NCBI RefSeq assembly: GCF_009905375.1
Contig: NC_133649.1
Coordinates: 224,895,275-224,959,274, forward strand
Direction: 5' to 3'
Origin: Apium graveolens
Taxonomy: Eukaryota > Streptophyta > Magnoliopsida > Apiales > Apiaceae
DNA: 64,000 nt
Shown: one piece after another, positions 29,729 to 40,181 of the stretch
Layout: each line of letters opens with the position of its first letter
How positions within the stretch are numbered: the first letter of the stretch is position 1
The notes under the pieces: model-generated
Databases searched by the model: none
Seen by the model: only the letters and a program-made list of their open reading frames with translations
Told to the model about the DNA's origin: nothing
Made by a program: the position numbers and the translations under genes

Positions 29729-30101
29729 AGACAGGAAAAGCACAAGTGGAGGCTGCCAATTTCTTGGAGGCAGATTGGATTCTTGGTTTAACAAGAAACA
29801 GAAATCAATTTCCACATCAACTGCAGAAGCATAATATATTGCTGCAAGAAGCCGTTGTGCACAAATTCTTTGGATGAAGAATCAATTACTGGACTATGGG
29901 TTAGAATTTTCTAAAATACCTATTTACTGTGATAATCAAAGTGCTATTGCTATGACAGGTAATCCAGTTCAACACTCAATGACAAAGCACATCAGCATTA
30001 GGTACTATTTCATTAGGGAACATGTGATGGAAGGTACAATGGAATTGCATTTTGTTCCAACAGATCAACAACTAGCAGATATCTTCACAAAACCACTATG
30101 A
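29729..30101 (+). pseudogene. C: RNase H remainder
   Basis: The reading resumes after B with DRKSTSGGCQFLGGRLDSW, then TSTAEA followed by TAA (about 29830) and YIAA. From 29874 it is open for 75 codons with [37 protein letters not shown] and [10 protein letters not shown], then TGA and a decayed tail (EATFTRLVNKLGM). These are the catalytic and C-terminal parts of copia RNase H, the end of pol. Confidence 0.87.
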
Positions 30102-31514
30102 GAAGCTACTTTTACAAGACTGGTAAATAAACTTGGAATGGTTTCAGGTTCTTTCTTAAAATCTACTTGGTTTTTGTTCTCATACATCAGAGTTTATGAT
30201 CAGTGTTTACAGATTGTCTTATCTCCATGTAATATGTGCTTAAACTGTAATATATTAAATACTGATTGTTATCTGATGTGATTCTATATACTCTGATAGT
30301 GTTTTGAATGTTCAGTGACTATTCATTTCAATGAGGATTACTATGCTAGATGCTGATCTAGTAGTCTTTAACATACTAGAAATCCCATGTTTAAATTAGT
30401 TGTTTATGTGGAAATTCATTAACATGAGCAAATTCTGATTTTGAGCTTAGTCAAATTTACTTTGTGTATCTTATTACTAAGTCACAAACTAGATTTTTGT
30501 TTCTTATCTGTCAAATTCTAATGTCAGTAAATCTTAAGGATGAACTACATGTTTGATAAGCCTCACCTATCTGAAGGAAAGAAAAGAAGAAAATCAAAGT
30601 CAGGTACTCCTTTGAGATCAAGAGTAATATATGTGAAAGGGAAGACCCAAGTGCATTGCTGGTATTAAGTTATATGCATTAGAAAAGCAAATAAATTTTT
30701 CATGGTGACTTTTCACATTCTCTGATTACTGGAGAAATACTCTGATAATAGCATAAATTCTGATAGCAGTTGTGAGTCACTTACACTGAGAAGCGACTGT
30801 AAAAAGAATGTCAAAAGATGCATAAAATGAGCACAAACAGTTGAGGTGGACTCTTGCATAAATTTATTCTATAGTAGACTTCAAAATTAAAGACAGATTT
30901 TAAGCACTTTTCTTTGTTATGCCTTATTTCTAAGATATACTGAAGTTTATCAGAATTTAATCATTATCTGATCATTTGCAAATGCACACACTCTCACTCC
31001 ATATGAATGATGAAAATTACTGTGGTGATTAAGTTGTTTTTGATAAACAGTTTAGTATTATTTGCATAAATTATGAGGACAAGTTCTGATGAAAGTTCTG
31101 ATGATTAAACTCTGAAGAACCCAGTTAGTATTTGTATGAAGAATCACAGAAACATACATTCACATTTTGAGTACAGAAGCCATGTTCTGATGACTGTTAA
31201 ATTCTGATAATAGTCAAGTTCTGATGCAAATCCTGATGGAAACTCTGATGCTTACGTGGCATTATTTATTTACTTGACTTATTTATGGTTTTACTGTAAT
31301 GGTCATATTTATCAGAAAATAATTAAGTGAGATAAAAATAGTCATAATCATTTGGTTAGTGGCAAACATGTTTGTCTTGACAATTGCATGTGCACAATAA
31401 TTACTGCTTATTTCTCGTGCCCACGTGCCCACCAACTACTGCTTTAACTATTTACTGGCTGACAGGTGTAAAGTGTCTGTTTTACTTCCAAAAAGAACTG
31501 TTGAGTGGAGAGAG
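30102..31514 (+). promoter_or_regulatory. C: pol to post-pol spacer with AGTTCTGAT motif array
   Basis: About 1.4 kb with no coding sequence. It is AT-rich and carries many copies of TTCTGAT variants, densest at 30720-30770 and 31083-31260 (AAGTTCTGATGA, ACTCTGATAATAG, CAAGTTCTGATGC), with occasional reverse copies (TATCAGAATTT at about 30948). The array lies upstream of the putative internal TATA box at 31515. The same motif, reversed, fills the U3 of C's LTR. Confidence 0.6.
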
Positions 31515-31684
31515 TATATATATGGGAGTTAAAAGATTTTACAATCTTTTACCTACTTTTCTTATTCTATAATCTCTCTTATTCTCTCTCTCTCTCTCTC
31601 TAATATTCTCTAAAGCTATTTTCTAACAGGCATTTTATCAAACATCTTATGTACATACCATTTTTACACTTATTTCTCACAGAA
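31515..31684 (+). promoter_or_regulatory. C: putative internal promoter and CT-rich leader of the post-pol gene
   Basis: TATATATAT (31515-31523) is followed by a long CT repeat (31578-31610) and a short leader to ATG at 31685, about 165 nt in all. Element B has the same order of TATA box, CT-rich leader and ATG-GCACC at 7656-7536, although the sequences differ. This suggests a separate transcript for the post-pol gene. Confidence 0.5.
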
Positions 31685-31990
31685 ATGGCACCAAAGGACA
31701 TCATTTTCAATGGAGCCAAGTTTGTTCCCAATAACTACATGGCTATTCTTTCTAAGGATGAAGCTCTATCAGAACTTTACTTCATCCAAGATTTTCTATC
31801 TCAAAGTGAGATTGGGTATGCTTTGACCCAACCAGAAGTAATCTCAGGAACTCAAGTACTAGAGTTTTGGAGGAGTGGTGTGTATGATGATGGTGGTGCA
31901 AATGGGTCCCCAAGCATCATATTTAGAACAGGGGAAGATGAACACCTGGTTACAGTGTCAACTATTCGACAAGCTTTACATCTTCCATAA
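31685..31990 (+). CDS. C: N-terminus of the post-pol extra protein
   Basis: From ATG at 31685 (MAPKDIIFNGAKFVPNNYM), 101 codons to a TAA at 31988-31990. The next ORF (32036) is in the same frame and the reading between them is continuous (NFVYSSTVEEPALQQMM), so one nonsense codon interrupts a single gene. Like B's gene it begins Met-Ala-Pro. An in-frame ATG further up at 31649 is less likely because it falls in the leader. Confidence 0.6.
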   Translation: MAPKDIIFNGAKFVPNNYMAILSKDEALSELYFIQDFLSQSEIGYALTQPEVISGTQVLEFWRSGVYDDGGANGSPSIIFRTGEDEHLVTVSTIRQALHLP

Positions 31991-32035
31991 AACTTTGTTT
32001 ACAGTTCAACAGTTGAGGAGCCGGCCCTTCAGCAA

Positions 32036-33838
32036 ATGATGGCAAATCTGGGCTATGAAAGGTCTTTGGAAAAGCTGGGGAAATTGAAGAGACCCCACAT
32101 CAGGAGGGAGTGGAGTTTTTTCTTCGACTGCATCACCAAGGCCTTTGCCAACAAGTGCTCCAACTTTGATGCAATCCCAATCCTGAGTCAGCAAATCGGG
32201 TATGCTCTCATTAATCAAACTCATTTTGATTATGCTAGTGCTGTGCTAGGATTTATTGGGGATAGGATGCAAGAGGACATAAATACTGTATATTTTGCTA
32301 GATTTTGCCAACTTATTTACAGTTTCTGTAGTTCTGATAAGCCCCAACTAGCTAGTGAGTTGATTGAACCCTTTAAACTTGCTAAAAGGGCCTTCACTGA
32401 CTTATTATCTACTGATAATAAGAAGACTGTACTAAGACCCCTCCAAATTCCTCAGTCAGTCAAACATGTCTTAGTAAACTCTGATCCAAACACCTATGCT
32501 GATATATATCCTGATATACAACCATCCCAACCTCCATCAGCACCTACAACCAATCAACCACCCACCACTTCTCAACCTCAACCAACTCAACCTACCATCA
32601 GAACATATTTCCATCCAGCTCAATCATCTCAACTTCAACCATCAGTACCTACCATCAGGACTTCATCCTCAAGGCCTAAAAGAGCAAAATATGTTCCTAA
32701 ATCTCCACCAAGGAGAAGAAGGATGATTTTTAGGGATGAATCTGATGATGAAGAGGAGCAAGTCCAGGTTCATGCATCAGAACCTGTGGTTGTTGAAGCT
32801 GAAGGGTCAACCCATCAGAAAAAGACCGAAGCTGAGGGTTCAGATATTTTGAAGAGGAAAAGAACTATAAGTTCTGATGCTACTCAAGAAACTCCTACAC
32901 CAGCAAGGAGATCAAAGAAACAGAGAGTAGGAAGGCACTTGGCACAACCTCATTCTGAGAATACTCAAGAAGCTGAGGAAGGGGATCAGGAATCTCTGAT
33001 CTCAAAGCCAATAGTAATTGAATCTTTGCCACCTCCAACTCAGGCTGAAGACACTGTTCAGGATATAGTGATCACACCTCATGTCTCTCTTATTCATTAC
33101 AATGTTACAGTTGAAGATTCAGGGTTAGGTCCTGAAATTGACCTTCAAAGGCTGATAATTCCAACTGTGTTGTATTTGGAAGCTCCAACAGTACAAGTGA
33201 CAACTCCACCTCTTTCTCCATTACATGCTGATATTCCTACAACACTAATTCTGGAGATAAATTCTGATGATCAGAATTTAGATGAAGTTGTATCAGAATC
33301 TCCAACAGCCACACACACACTAGTATTGTCAGAAGATGATGAGATTCTCTCCAGTTCTGGAGACAATGTTCCAGTAAATGCTCCCATTCTTGGAAAGGAG
33401 GCACTGATTGAAAAGTTTGTTGAACAAGCTGCTCATGTTACTTGGGAAGAAACTCACAGAGGAGTGGAGTGGACCAAAAAGTGGAATAAATCTGATTTCA
33501 TTCCAAGCTCAAAAGTTCTGACAGAGCATATTGCTAAAGCTGATGAGTTGTTGACTAACTCTGATTTCAAGACACAACTCAAAGTCACAGCTCTAAGTAT
33601 CAAGTCTCTTCAAGGTCAACACTCTACAACTCATGAAAAGGTTGACAAACTTCTGGAAAAAGATGAAAAACTGGATATGGAGACCAAGCTAGATAAAAAG
33701 AGGTTTATTAGACCTATTTCTGAGAAAGTTGAAGCTATTGAGAAGATTCAAGAACAACAACATGCCCAAATTACTGAGGTACTGCAGAATCAAGCTTCTC
33801 AAAAAGCTCAACTTAATGAAATTCAAACTTCAGTATAA
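32036..33838 (+). CDS. C: main part of the post-pol extra protein
   Basis: 600 codons. Residues ~1-125 form a globular domain (IRREWSFFFDCITKAFANK, SNFDAIPILSQQIGYAL, VYFARFCQLIYSF) matching B's 6835-7536. Then follows a long Pro/Gln/Ser linker (QPPSAPTTNQPPTTSQPQPT) with basic clusters that could act as nuclear signals (RPKRAKYVPK, PPRRRRMIF, RRSKKQRVG). An acidic region comes next, and a final coiled coil (STTHEKVDKLLEKDEKLDM, QITEVLQNQASQKAQL). It stops at 33838. I see no hydrophobic membrane segment or protease motif. Function unknown. Confidence 0.65.
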   Translation: MMANLGYERSLEKLGKLKRPHIRREWSFFFDCITKAFANKCSNFDAIPILSQQIGYALINQTHFDYASAVLGFIGDRMQEDINTVYFARFCQLIYSFCSSDKPQLASELIEPFKLAKRAFTDLLSTDNKKTVLRPLQIPQSVKHVLVNSDPNTYADIYPDIQPSQPPSAPTTNQPPTTSQPQPTQPTIRTYFHPAQSSQLQPSVPTIRTSSSRPKRAKYVPKSPPRRRRMIFRDESDDEEEQVQVHASEPVVVEAEGSTHQKKTEAEGSDILKRKRTISSDATQETPTPARRSKKQRVGRHLAQPHSENTQEAEEGDQESLISKPIVIESLPPPTQAEDTVQDIVITPHVSLIHYNVTVEDSGLGPEIDLQRLIIPTVLYLEAPTVQVTTPPLSPLHADIPTTLILEINSDDQNLDEVVSESPTATHTLVLSEDDEILSSSGDNVPVNAPILGKEALIEKFVEQAAHVTWEETHRGVEWTKKWNKSDFIPSSKVLTEHIAKADELLTNSDFKTQLKVTALSIKSLQGQHSTTHEKVDKLLEKDEKLDMETKLDKKRFIRPISEKVEAIEKIQEQQHAQITEVLQNQASQKAQLNEIQTSV

Positions 33839-34155
33839 CTTCTTCTCTCTCTCCTACTACCAGATGATGCCAATAAGGGGGAGAAGGTAGTTAAGTCCAA
33901 ATTCTCTAATATTCAAGTACTGAAGGAAAAGGATGACACTGAGGATGACTAGGGAAACCCTAGCAAAGTCAAGGGGAAAGCAACAAAGTTTCTTCAAGGA
34001 AACTAATTTCTGATACTAGAAAATCTTCTACACAGAAGAAGACAAGTTCTGAAGCTACTCAAACTCAAAATCTGATAGCAAGTTCTGATAATCAAAATCT
34101 TATATCAAGTTCTGATGTTCTGATTCAAGCTGAAAGTCAAGACTCTCAGAAGTTC
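33839..34155 (+). pseudogene. C: broken linker of the post-pol gene
   Basis: Short frames with several stops (a piece reads DDANKGEKVVKSKFSN) bridge the two longer ORFs. AGTTCTGAT-type motifs recur at about 34049-34120. This is decayed coding sequence of the same gene. Confidence 0.45.
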
Positions 34156-34680
34156 TTGCAAACTCTGAAGCTCAAGGGAAAGAAGACTACTGTCTACTAC
34201 AAAGATCCAAAAATTCAGACACTTGATGAAGAGATTGCTAGAAGATTATTTCTCAAACATAATCCTGGAATGGATTTAGAGAAACTCAAGGAAGAAGAAG
34301 CTAGATTTGCAGCTGAGAAGACAAATCTAAAGTCTAAAGCTTCTGATACAAAGAAACCTCCAAGGCCTAAGGAAAAAGGCATTGTGATCAAGGAAAAGTC
34401 AAATTCTGAGGCTTCAAAGCGCAAGACAAGATCACAAGTTGAGATTGATCCCAAAGATAAAGGGAAAAGAAATATTGATGAACCTACAAAGCCACAGGAG
34501 ATGAAGATTCCTCAAATCCTGATGAAACCAGTGTGCAAAATGGTTCAAGTATTTGATGATGCTGCTGCAGTAGATGAGACTGTTCAAACTCTGAAGAGAA
34601 GGAAGATAACTGAAGAATCTAAAACAACCTCTGACACAGCTCAAGTTGTTCAGAATGAAGGACAGCAAGCTACAGGATAA
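34156..34680 (+). CDS. C: charged region of the post-pol protein
   Basis: 174 codons of Lys/Glu-rich sequence: LKGKKTTVYYKDPKIQTL, ARRLFLKHNPGMDLEKL, EEARFAAEKTNLKSKAS. B's 3015-4529 has a similar order (FYKDPADSAL followed by a long charged helix). Ends in TAA at 34680. Confidence 0.5.
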   Translation: MQTLKLKGKKTTVYYKDPKIQTLDEEIARRLFLKHNPGMDLEKLKEEEARFAAEKTNLKSKASDTKKPPRPKEKGIVIKEKSNSEASKRKTRSQVEIDPKDKGKRNIDEPTKPQEMKIPQILMKPVCKMVQVFDDAAAVDETVQTLKRRKITEESKTTSDTAQVVQNEGQQATG

Positions 34681-34938
34681 ACAACAAATTCTGATGAAAT
34701 CATCAAGACATCAACCTCTGACAGTGCTCAAGTTGATTTGAGTAAATTGACATGTACTGATAAGAGAAAACTCATATGGAAGAATGTTAATCCATCAGAT
34801 CCTAAGAAAAGCCAGCCGCTATATGATTTCATGACTGTTGGATTGAAAGCCAGAGAAGCAAGAGACAGAGCTGGATTAGGTTCTGAAGAAGCTAAAATCA
34901 AGACCTGAGTTGAAGTACTTACAAGAGATCCATTTCTA

Positions 34939-35124
34939 TTGACTGACAAACCTCTTGAAGAAGTTACACAGAAACACCTTGATAAGGTTATATCTGTTCA
35001 AGTGGTACTAGATGCTCATGATAAACACAATGTCAAAGAAAATCTAATTCTATTTCTTGAAGATGGAGGAACATATCAAATGTCAGAATCAGATGTGCTG
35101 AACAAATATCTGAAAGAACTTTAA
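34939..35124 (+). CDS. C: C-terminal fragment of the post-pol protein (a)
   Basis: 61 codons: LEEVTQKHLDKVISVQVVL, LILFLEDGGTYQMSESDVL, KYLKEL. Probably the counterpart of the globular C-terminal domain in B. Short frames on either side (34681-34938) continue the same decayed gene. Confidence 0.4.
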   Translation: MTDKPLEEVTQKHLDKVISVQVVLDAHDKHNVKENLILFLEDGGTYQMSESDVLNKYLKEL

Positions 35125-35184
35125 TTCTTTCATTATCTTTTAGAGATAAAGTCTGAGATTACCAGGAGATGGTCAAATTTCATC

Positions 35185-35550
35185 ATGAAGACCATAAGAG
35201 ATAAAAAAAGAAATTCTGGTTCAAGGGTTACAGAATTCATTCCTAATATAGTAGAAGATGATGGAAGTGAAATTTCAATGAAGAAGGATTCTGCTAAACT
35301 TGAAGTCATTCTGAAAGAGAAATGTCTGTGCTATAATGAAGACTCTTCTCATCCAAGGGTGATCAGACTTGGTGATGGTTTGGAAAGAAACCATATCTCA
35401 GCATTAAGGACTGCAATCTACCAGATTAGAAGTCAAGATGAAGAAATGAAGCAAGTCAAAGCTACAATATCTCTAGTCCTGAGGAATAAAGAAGAAAAGC
35501 TGATATCAAACTTTGTCAAGAATCACTTTGGATTCAGATTGACTCAGTGA
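35185..35550 (+). CDS. C: C-terminal fragment of the post-pol protein (b)
   Basis: 121 codons: RNSGSRVTEFIPNIVEDD, LERNHISALRTAIYQIRSQ, VLRNKEEKLISNFVKNHF, ending in TGA at 35550. It forms the end of the gene, about 130 bp before the polypurine tract, and is frame-shifted relative to 34939-35124. No recognised motif. Confidence 0.45.
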   Translation: MKTIRDKKRNSGSRVTEFIPNIVEDDGSEISMKKDSAKLEVILKEKCLCYNEDSSHPRVIRLGDGLERNHISALRTAIYQIRSQDEEMKQVKATISLVLRNKEEKLISNFVKNHFGFRLTQ

Positions 35551-35678
35551 GATTGGTAAAAGCTACAAGGACTGTAAGTTATAGTTAGTTGTCTTATTAA
35601 ACTCTCATTGCATTTGTACTTAAAATGTTTTTGACATCATCAAATCTATTAACTTGTATATTTTGCATAATTTATAAG

Positions 35679-35689
35679 TTGGGGGAGAT
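35679..35689 (+). other. Element C polypurine tract
   Basis: TTGGGGGAGAT directly precedes the LTR start TGTCAGATAT, the same string as in element B. Confidence 0.85.
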
Positions 35690-36262
35690 TGTCAGATATA
35701 TTTGAGATGTCATGTCTAACCTAATTTGTGTTTAGTTTTCAGAACTTAACAACAGGACTTATCAGGACTTACTGGAAATCAGAACTTACTGAAGTCAAAA
35801 CTTAATATCAGAACTTAAGGCGTCAGAAGATATATATCAGGACTTAAGTGCGGGAAGACTTCAGATAAGGAATGCGGCTAATTTATAGGAGAAGATCTGG
35901 ACTAAAAAAAGAAGATATGCATGAAGAGTTAGAGGACTAGAAGACTTGTAGAAGATATCTGATTGATATATTTTAGGGGACAGAATTATATTCCATATCA
36001 ATTAGAAGATATCTTGTAACTGTGTACTATATAAATATAGACTTAGGGTTTACACTATATGTGTTATCATTATCGAGAAACATTATTCATTGTAACCTAG
36101 CAGCTCTTAGTGATATTGTTCATCACTGAGAGAGAACAACAGTTCTATTGTAACAGAGTTTATTTGAATATACTTGATCTTTGTTACATACTTGTGTTAA
36201 AATTGATTTGATTGTATAAATACTATATTCAACCCCCTTCTATAGTGTTGTGTGACCTAACA
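35690..36262 (+). repeat. Element C 3' LTR (573 bp)
   Basis: It runs from TGTCAGATAT to GACCTAACA and resembles E's 5' LTR (61245-61820) over its whole length. TATATAAATA lies at 36028-36037. U3 (35739-35848) has repeated ATCAGAACTT / ATCAGGACTT units, the reverse complement of the AAGTTCTGAT motif in C's body. It is followed by AGAAG, the probable TSD; the partner is outside the window. Confidence 0.9.
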
Positions 36263-37929
36263 AGAAGGGCTGTATATATTTTTGGAATATTGGTTCATTT
36301 TGGATCATTAAATTAGTTACTTAGCCGCTAAGTAACTGCAAAAATGATCCGATTTGATACCCGTATTGGATAATTATCCAAACCAGGCTTCTTATAAAAC
36401 ACTTTATACGAAATTAATGTAATAATATCCCGTCTTTCGAGAATACAGGTTTTGTTGGTACATCAAAATAATTATCGTATCGAAAATCTTTCATCGGGCC
36501 GCACACGGGTCAAACCGTAATCCGGATTGAAAAACTCAAAACACGGAAAATGTCCGGAATTACCATATTAGGTTAGGAAGGAGTTTTCGGAAGAGTTTCG
36601 GGTTGTAAAAACGTAAAAATGGTTGAAGTCAGACGATTCCCGGCTTTATAAAATAATTTTGTAATTATTCAGAAAATAATTAATAAATTCATAAATCAAT
36701 ATAAAATCATATAACAGTCCAAAAATAACCAGAAAAATACCGTAATTATCTATATTTTATTCTGGTCATAATAAAATTAACATACTTATACTTTATCACA
36801 TACAAGCATCCACATATCCACACCAATCATCAGATAATTCACCAAAAATCACATAATAATCATATAAAAATTATTTATTGATAAAAATAATTACACGCGA
36901 TATCCCGGATATTACAGTTACTTGAGTCGTAAGCCTTACTCCTTGTAAACCATTGATTACTGAATTCCCAAATACTAAATCACATGCGTACGATACTACT
37001 CCACAAATACATATACACCGTATACCACTCACTGAAATGGATTTGCTTAATGTACAAACATTCATACTTTCTACAATACCTTCTAACATCAGAAAACCAA
37101 TCTTCGTAAAACCATTAAACCATTGTTCTTTCATTACTTGATTCTTTCACAGGCTTGGAGCCATTTTCATATATACTGTGATATACCTTTGCGATAGTCA
37201 TGAATTACCTTATGTTTTGAGACGAATGTCTTATCAATGTTGTTTATAATTTTGTTATATTGAATTACATTGTTTATCATAGAATTGGATGGTTTTCTAA
37301 AATGTGGACCTGATTCGTGGTTAGACCACATTGGTGGTCATGTTAGGCCAATGTGTGCCCTGGATCCAGTATATAGAGCAGAGCCGTGTGCCTTACTCGG
37401 GGTTAGTGCGTGACTGATCAGCAGCCTAACCTTGGTTTTTAATATTAAAAGTAAATATCCAATTCTAATCATTTCTTAATAAGAAACTTGATTCCTTTAA
37501 ATCATTTCATTTGATCATTGTTTAATCTCAATATTGTCATTGTGACTTGTTGAGCTAGTTAGCTCAATCTTTCGAATCTGTTTATGTTCTTTTCCAGTTA
37601 AGAAGGAAACTGTGGGTAGCGAGGATCCCAGACCAGTGTGCGAGCTAGAATTCCAGGTTGAGTTGGATCAAGCTAGAAGAAGCGTTATATTTTAGTTTTG
37701 AGTTTTGCAAGTTTGTAAGAATGTTGCATTATCGGTTGTAAGTTAAACTAGTTGGGATTTGGTACGTTGTAATGTAATTAAGGTTGTGGCTTGTGTTCAT
37801 ACTTTAACCTGTTGCGATCCATGGTTGTTTAAGGTAGGGTCATTGCATATATTATTATATAAACAGGTTTATATTGTGTGTGTGTGTTGTGAACCCCAAA
37901 CTTCTGACTCGGGTTTGGAGGGTGTCACA
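36263..37929 (+). mobile_element. H: 3' portion of a gypsy LTR, cut by element C
   Basis: 1.67 kb of non-coding, AT-rich DNA ending GGAGGGTGTCACA, a usual gypsy LTR terminus. F's RNase H sequence follows at 37930. Its left part is missing because C inserted into it. Near the end (37545-37605) it has ACTTGTTGAGC, GCTCA, a pyrimidine tract with TTTTCCAG|TTAAGAAGGAA, and CAG|GTTGAG about 90 bp later, matching blocks in the LTRs of A and I. No coding sequence. Confidence 0.6.
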
Positions 37930-38041
37930 AGATGTCTGCAAGTTGCTACTCACTTGGAACAAAATGAAGTTCTACATCACCATTCATAACATGCTCTCTT
38001 ATGAAGTGGTATTTAATGTCAATATGCTTTGTCCATGAATG

Positions 38042-38344
38042 TTACACAAGATTTTCAGTGATGGCAATGGCACTTGTGTTGTCATAGAAAATTAGAATCT
38101 TGTCCACATGTAGACCATAATCCAATAAAATTTGTGCATAACAGCTGCCAACAACAATATATTCACCCTCAGCTGTGAAAGTAGAAACTGAATTTTGTTT
38201 CTTACTAAACCAGGACACAAGCTTGTTTCCTAAAAATTGACATGTGCCAGTTGTGCCTTTTCTGTTAGTTTTGCACCCTGCATAATCTGCATCTAAATAA
38301 CCAAATAGATCAAAGCAAGAATCTCTAGGGGTACCAAACACCAA
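38042..38344 (-). pseudogene. F: RNase H
   Basis: 100 codons: LFGYLDADYAGCKTNRKGT, LGNKLVSWFSKKQNSVST, then TAEGEYIVVGSCYAQ, where copia usually has AEAEY. IFYDNTSAIAITENLV replaces the common CDN by YDN. Truncated at 37930 by gypsy LTR H. Decayed and not functional. Confidence 0.78.
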
Positions 38345-38414
38345 GTTTTGGTGTGCCCTTGAGATATCTACAAATTTTCTTAATAACTACTAAATAAAAT
38401 TCTCTAGGATCAAC

Positions 38415-38723
38415 CTAAAATCTAGTACAAAGACAAGTAGTAAATATTATATCTGGCCTACTAGTTGTTAAATATAAAAGTGAGACAACCATGCCTCTAC
38501 AGTTTGAAATGTCCACGGACTTTTCAGTAGTGTTCAATTCAAGTTTGGTGGCAGTGGCCATGGGAATTTTTGCAGATGTGCAATCCATTAAGTCAAACTT
38601 CTTTAAAAGATCATGAATATATTTAGTTTGACTAATGAATATTCCATCACCAACTTGATTAACTCGTAAACCAAAAAAGTAAGTTAGTTCTCCCATCATG
38701 CTCATTTCATATTTACTTAGCAT
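38415..38723 (-). pseudogene. F: RT C-terminal part
   Basis: 102 codons: [37 protein letters not shown] and GMVVSLLYLTTSRPDIIFT, the RT thumb and connection. A TAG just upstream (near 38724) separates it from the catalytic part. Confidence 0.78.
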
Positions 38724-39323
38724 CTATTTGGCAAACTTTTTACAAAGTTTCTCATCCGTAGAGCCAAATATAATATCATCTACATATATATGAACAAGTA
38801 TAATAGAGCCATTAACATTTCTAAAGAGAAGAGTTTTGTCAACAGTACCTCTTGTGAAATGATTTTAAAAGGAACTTTGACAAAGTATCATGCCGGGCTC
38901 TAGGTGCTTTCTTCAATCCATAAAGTGCTTTTAAAAGATAATAAACATAATCTAGAAAGTTAGGGTCTTCAAAACCTGTAGGCTGACTACATAGACTTCC
39001 TCCTCCAAATTTCCATTCAGAAATGCACTTTTGACATCTATTGGATAGACTTTGAAATTGGCATGGGCTGCATAGGATAGAAAGATTTTGATTGCTTCAA
39101 GTCTTACAACTGGAGCAAATGTTTCATCAAAAATCTATTCCTTCTTGTTGACAGTAGCCCTTAGCAACCAATCTAGCTTTATTCTTTATAACTATGCCAT
39201 TCTCATCCATCTTGTTTCTAAATTCCCATTTGGTGTCAATAGAATTCTTGCCTTTAGGTTTAGGTACCATCTTCCATACTTATTTCTTTCAAACTGGTTT
39301 AGCTCTTCTTGCATAGCTAAAAC
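38724..39323 (-). pseudogene. F: RT catalytic part, broken into several frames
   Basis: Copia RT pieces are readable but in changing frames: the [10 protein letters not shown] region (about 38755-38800), the KALYGLKK region (about 38920), [13 protein letters not shown] (about 39010-39040) and KARLVAKGY (about 39150). At least four indels occur in 600 bp. Heavy decay is consistent with F being the oldest layer. Confidence 0.7.
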
Positions 39324-39611
39324 TCAATCAGGATCTATCAAAGCTTCTTCTACCTTCTTTGGCTCTTCCTGTGATAGAAAGTTGTTATACAAACATTCAT
39401 CTTGAGTTATTTTTCTTGTTTGCACTCTAGATGTTGCATCACCAATGATTAGTTCAAATGGGTGATCTTTTGTCCATTTTCTTTGAGGTGGTAATTTTTT
39501 TCTAGATGAAGTGGCCTCATTAGTGTCTTGATGTGTAACTGAGTGTTGACTAGATGACACTCCCCTTGAGTTTGTGGATCTTTGATTTGAATATGAGGTT
39601 CTGTCAAACAA
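39324..39611 (-). pseudogene. F: linker and RT entry
   Basis: 95 codons: [34 protein letters not shown] and [14 protein letters not shown], the connector that leads into the RT domain in B, C and D. The adjacent 39630-39760 holds repeats of CAACGGATGCTGCAC, F's version of the B motif. Confidence 0.7.
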
Positions 39612-39716
39612 TGATCTAGAATTATTATCAACTGATGGTGAATTCTGCCTTTCAACGGACGATGCACTGTGTCTCTCAACGGATGCTGCACTTTGTCTTT
39701 CAACGAATGTAGTATA

Positions 39717-40172
39717 CTATCTTTCAACGGATGCTGCACTTTGTCTTTCAATGGATGCTGCACTTTGTGCATCAACTGTCATTCCTTCATTTGAAGATAA
39801 CTTTGAATATTCTTTTGTCATTTCTTTTAGATCATTTTCATTATCACTATCATCATAATATACCTCAAAGTTATCAAATTTGAGGCTTTCATGGAAACTT
39901 TCATCTGTCAGTCCTTTAATCTTTTTATCATCAAACACAACATTTACAGATTTCATTACAATGTTGGTTCTTAGATTGTAGACTTTATATGCTTTTCCAA
40001 CAACATATCCAACAAAGATACCTTCATCAGTTTTGGCATCAAACTTTCCATGTTGATCATCTTGATTCCTTGGAATATAACACTTGCATCCAAAAACATA
40101 AATAAATTTTAGTGTTGGGTTCCTATTCTTGAACAGTTGACAAAGAGTCATGCTATTGGCTTGATTAATCAA
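39717..40172 (-). pseudogene. F: integrase C-terminal region
   Basis: 151 codons: IYVFGCKCYIPRNQDD, FVGYVVGKAYKVYNLRTN and FDDKKIKGLTDESFHESL, ending in Ala-Ala-Ser-Val-Glu-Arg-Gln repeats encoded by the CAACGGATG motif. Same frame as 40182-40502 with one TAG (CAG type) between. Confidence 0.78.
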
Positions 40173-40181
40173 AGAAATATG

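Larger units (their letters stand above)
1..36262 (+). mobile_element. Element C: SIRE-like Ty1/copia retrotransposon, 5' end outside window
   Basis: The reading starts inside the integrase C-terminal region at base 1, continues through RT to 1799, is interrupted by element B plus a duplicated AAAAT (1800-29728), and resumes in RNase H at 29729. A long post-pol gene follows (31685-35550), then a polypurine tract and one LTR (35690-36262). The order integrase-RT-RNase H is diagnostic of copia. The post-pol gene and the RNase H ending around ADIFTKPL point to the SIRE/Maximus lineage. Its 5' LTR and gag lie left of the window. It sits inside gypsy LTR H, whose remainder follows at 36263. Confidence 0.85.

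Noticed and set aside
31685..35550. Envelope gene in element C (and 3015-7536 in B)
   Set aside because: Position after pol fits, but I see no signal peptide, no membrane helix and no glycoprotein cysteine pattern. I call it an unknown post-pol protein instead.
36263..37929. Possible host intergenic DNA or gene remnant
   Set aside because: It ends in a gypsy-type terminus next to F and contains the leader block of A and I, so an LTR fragment explains it better. No coding sequence was found.
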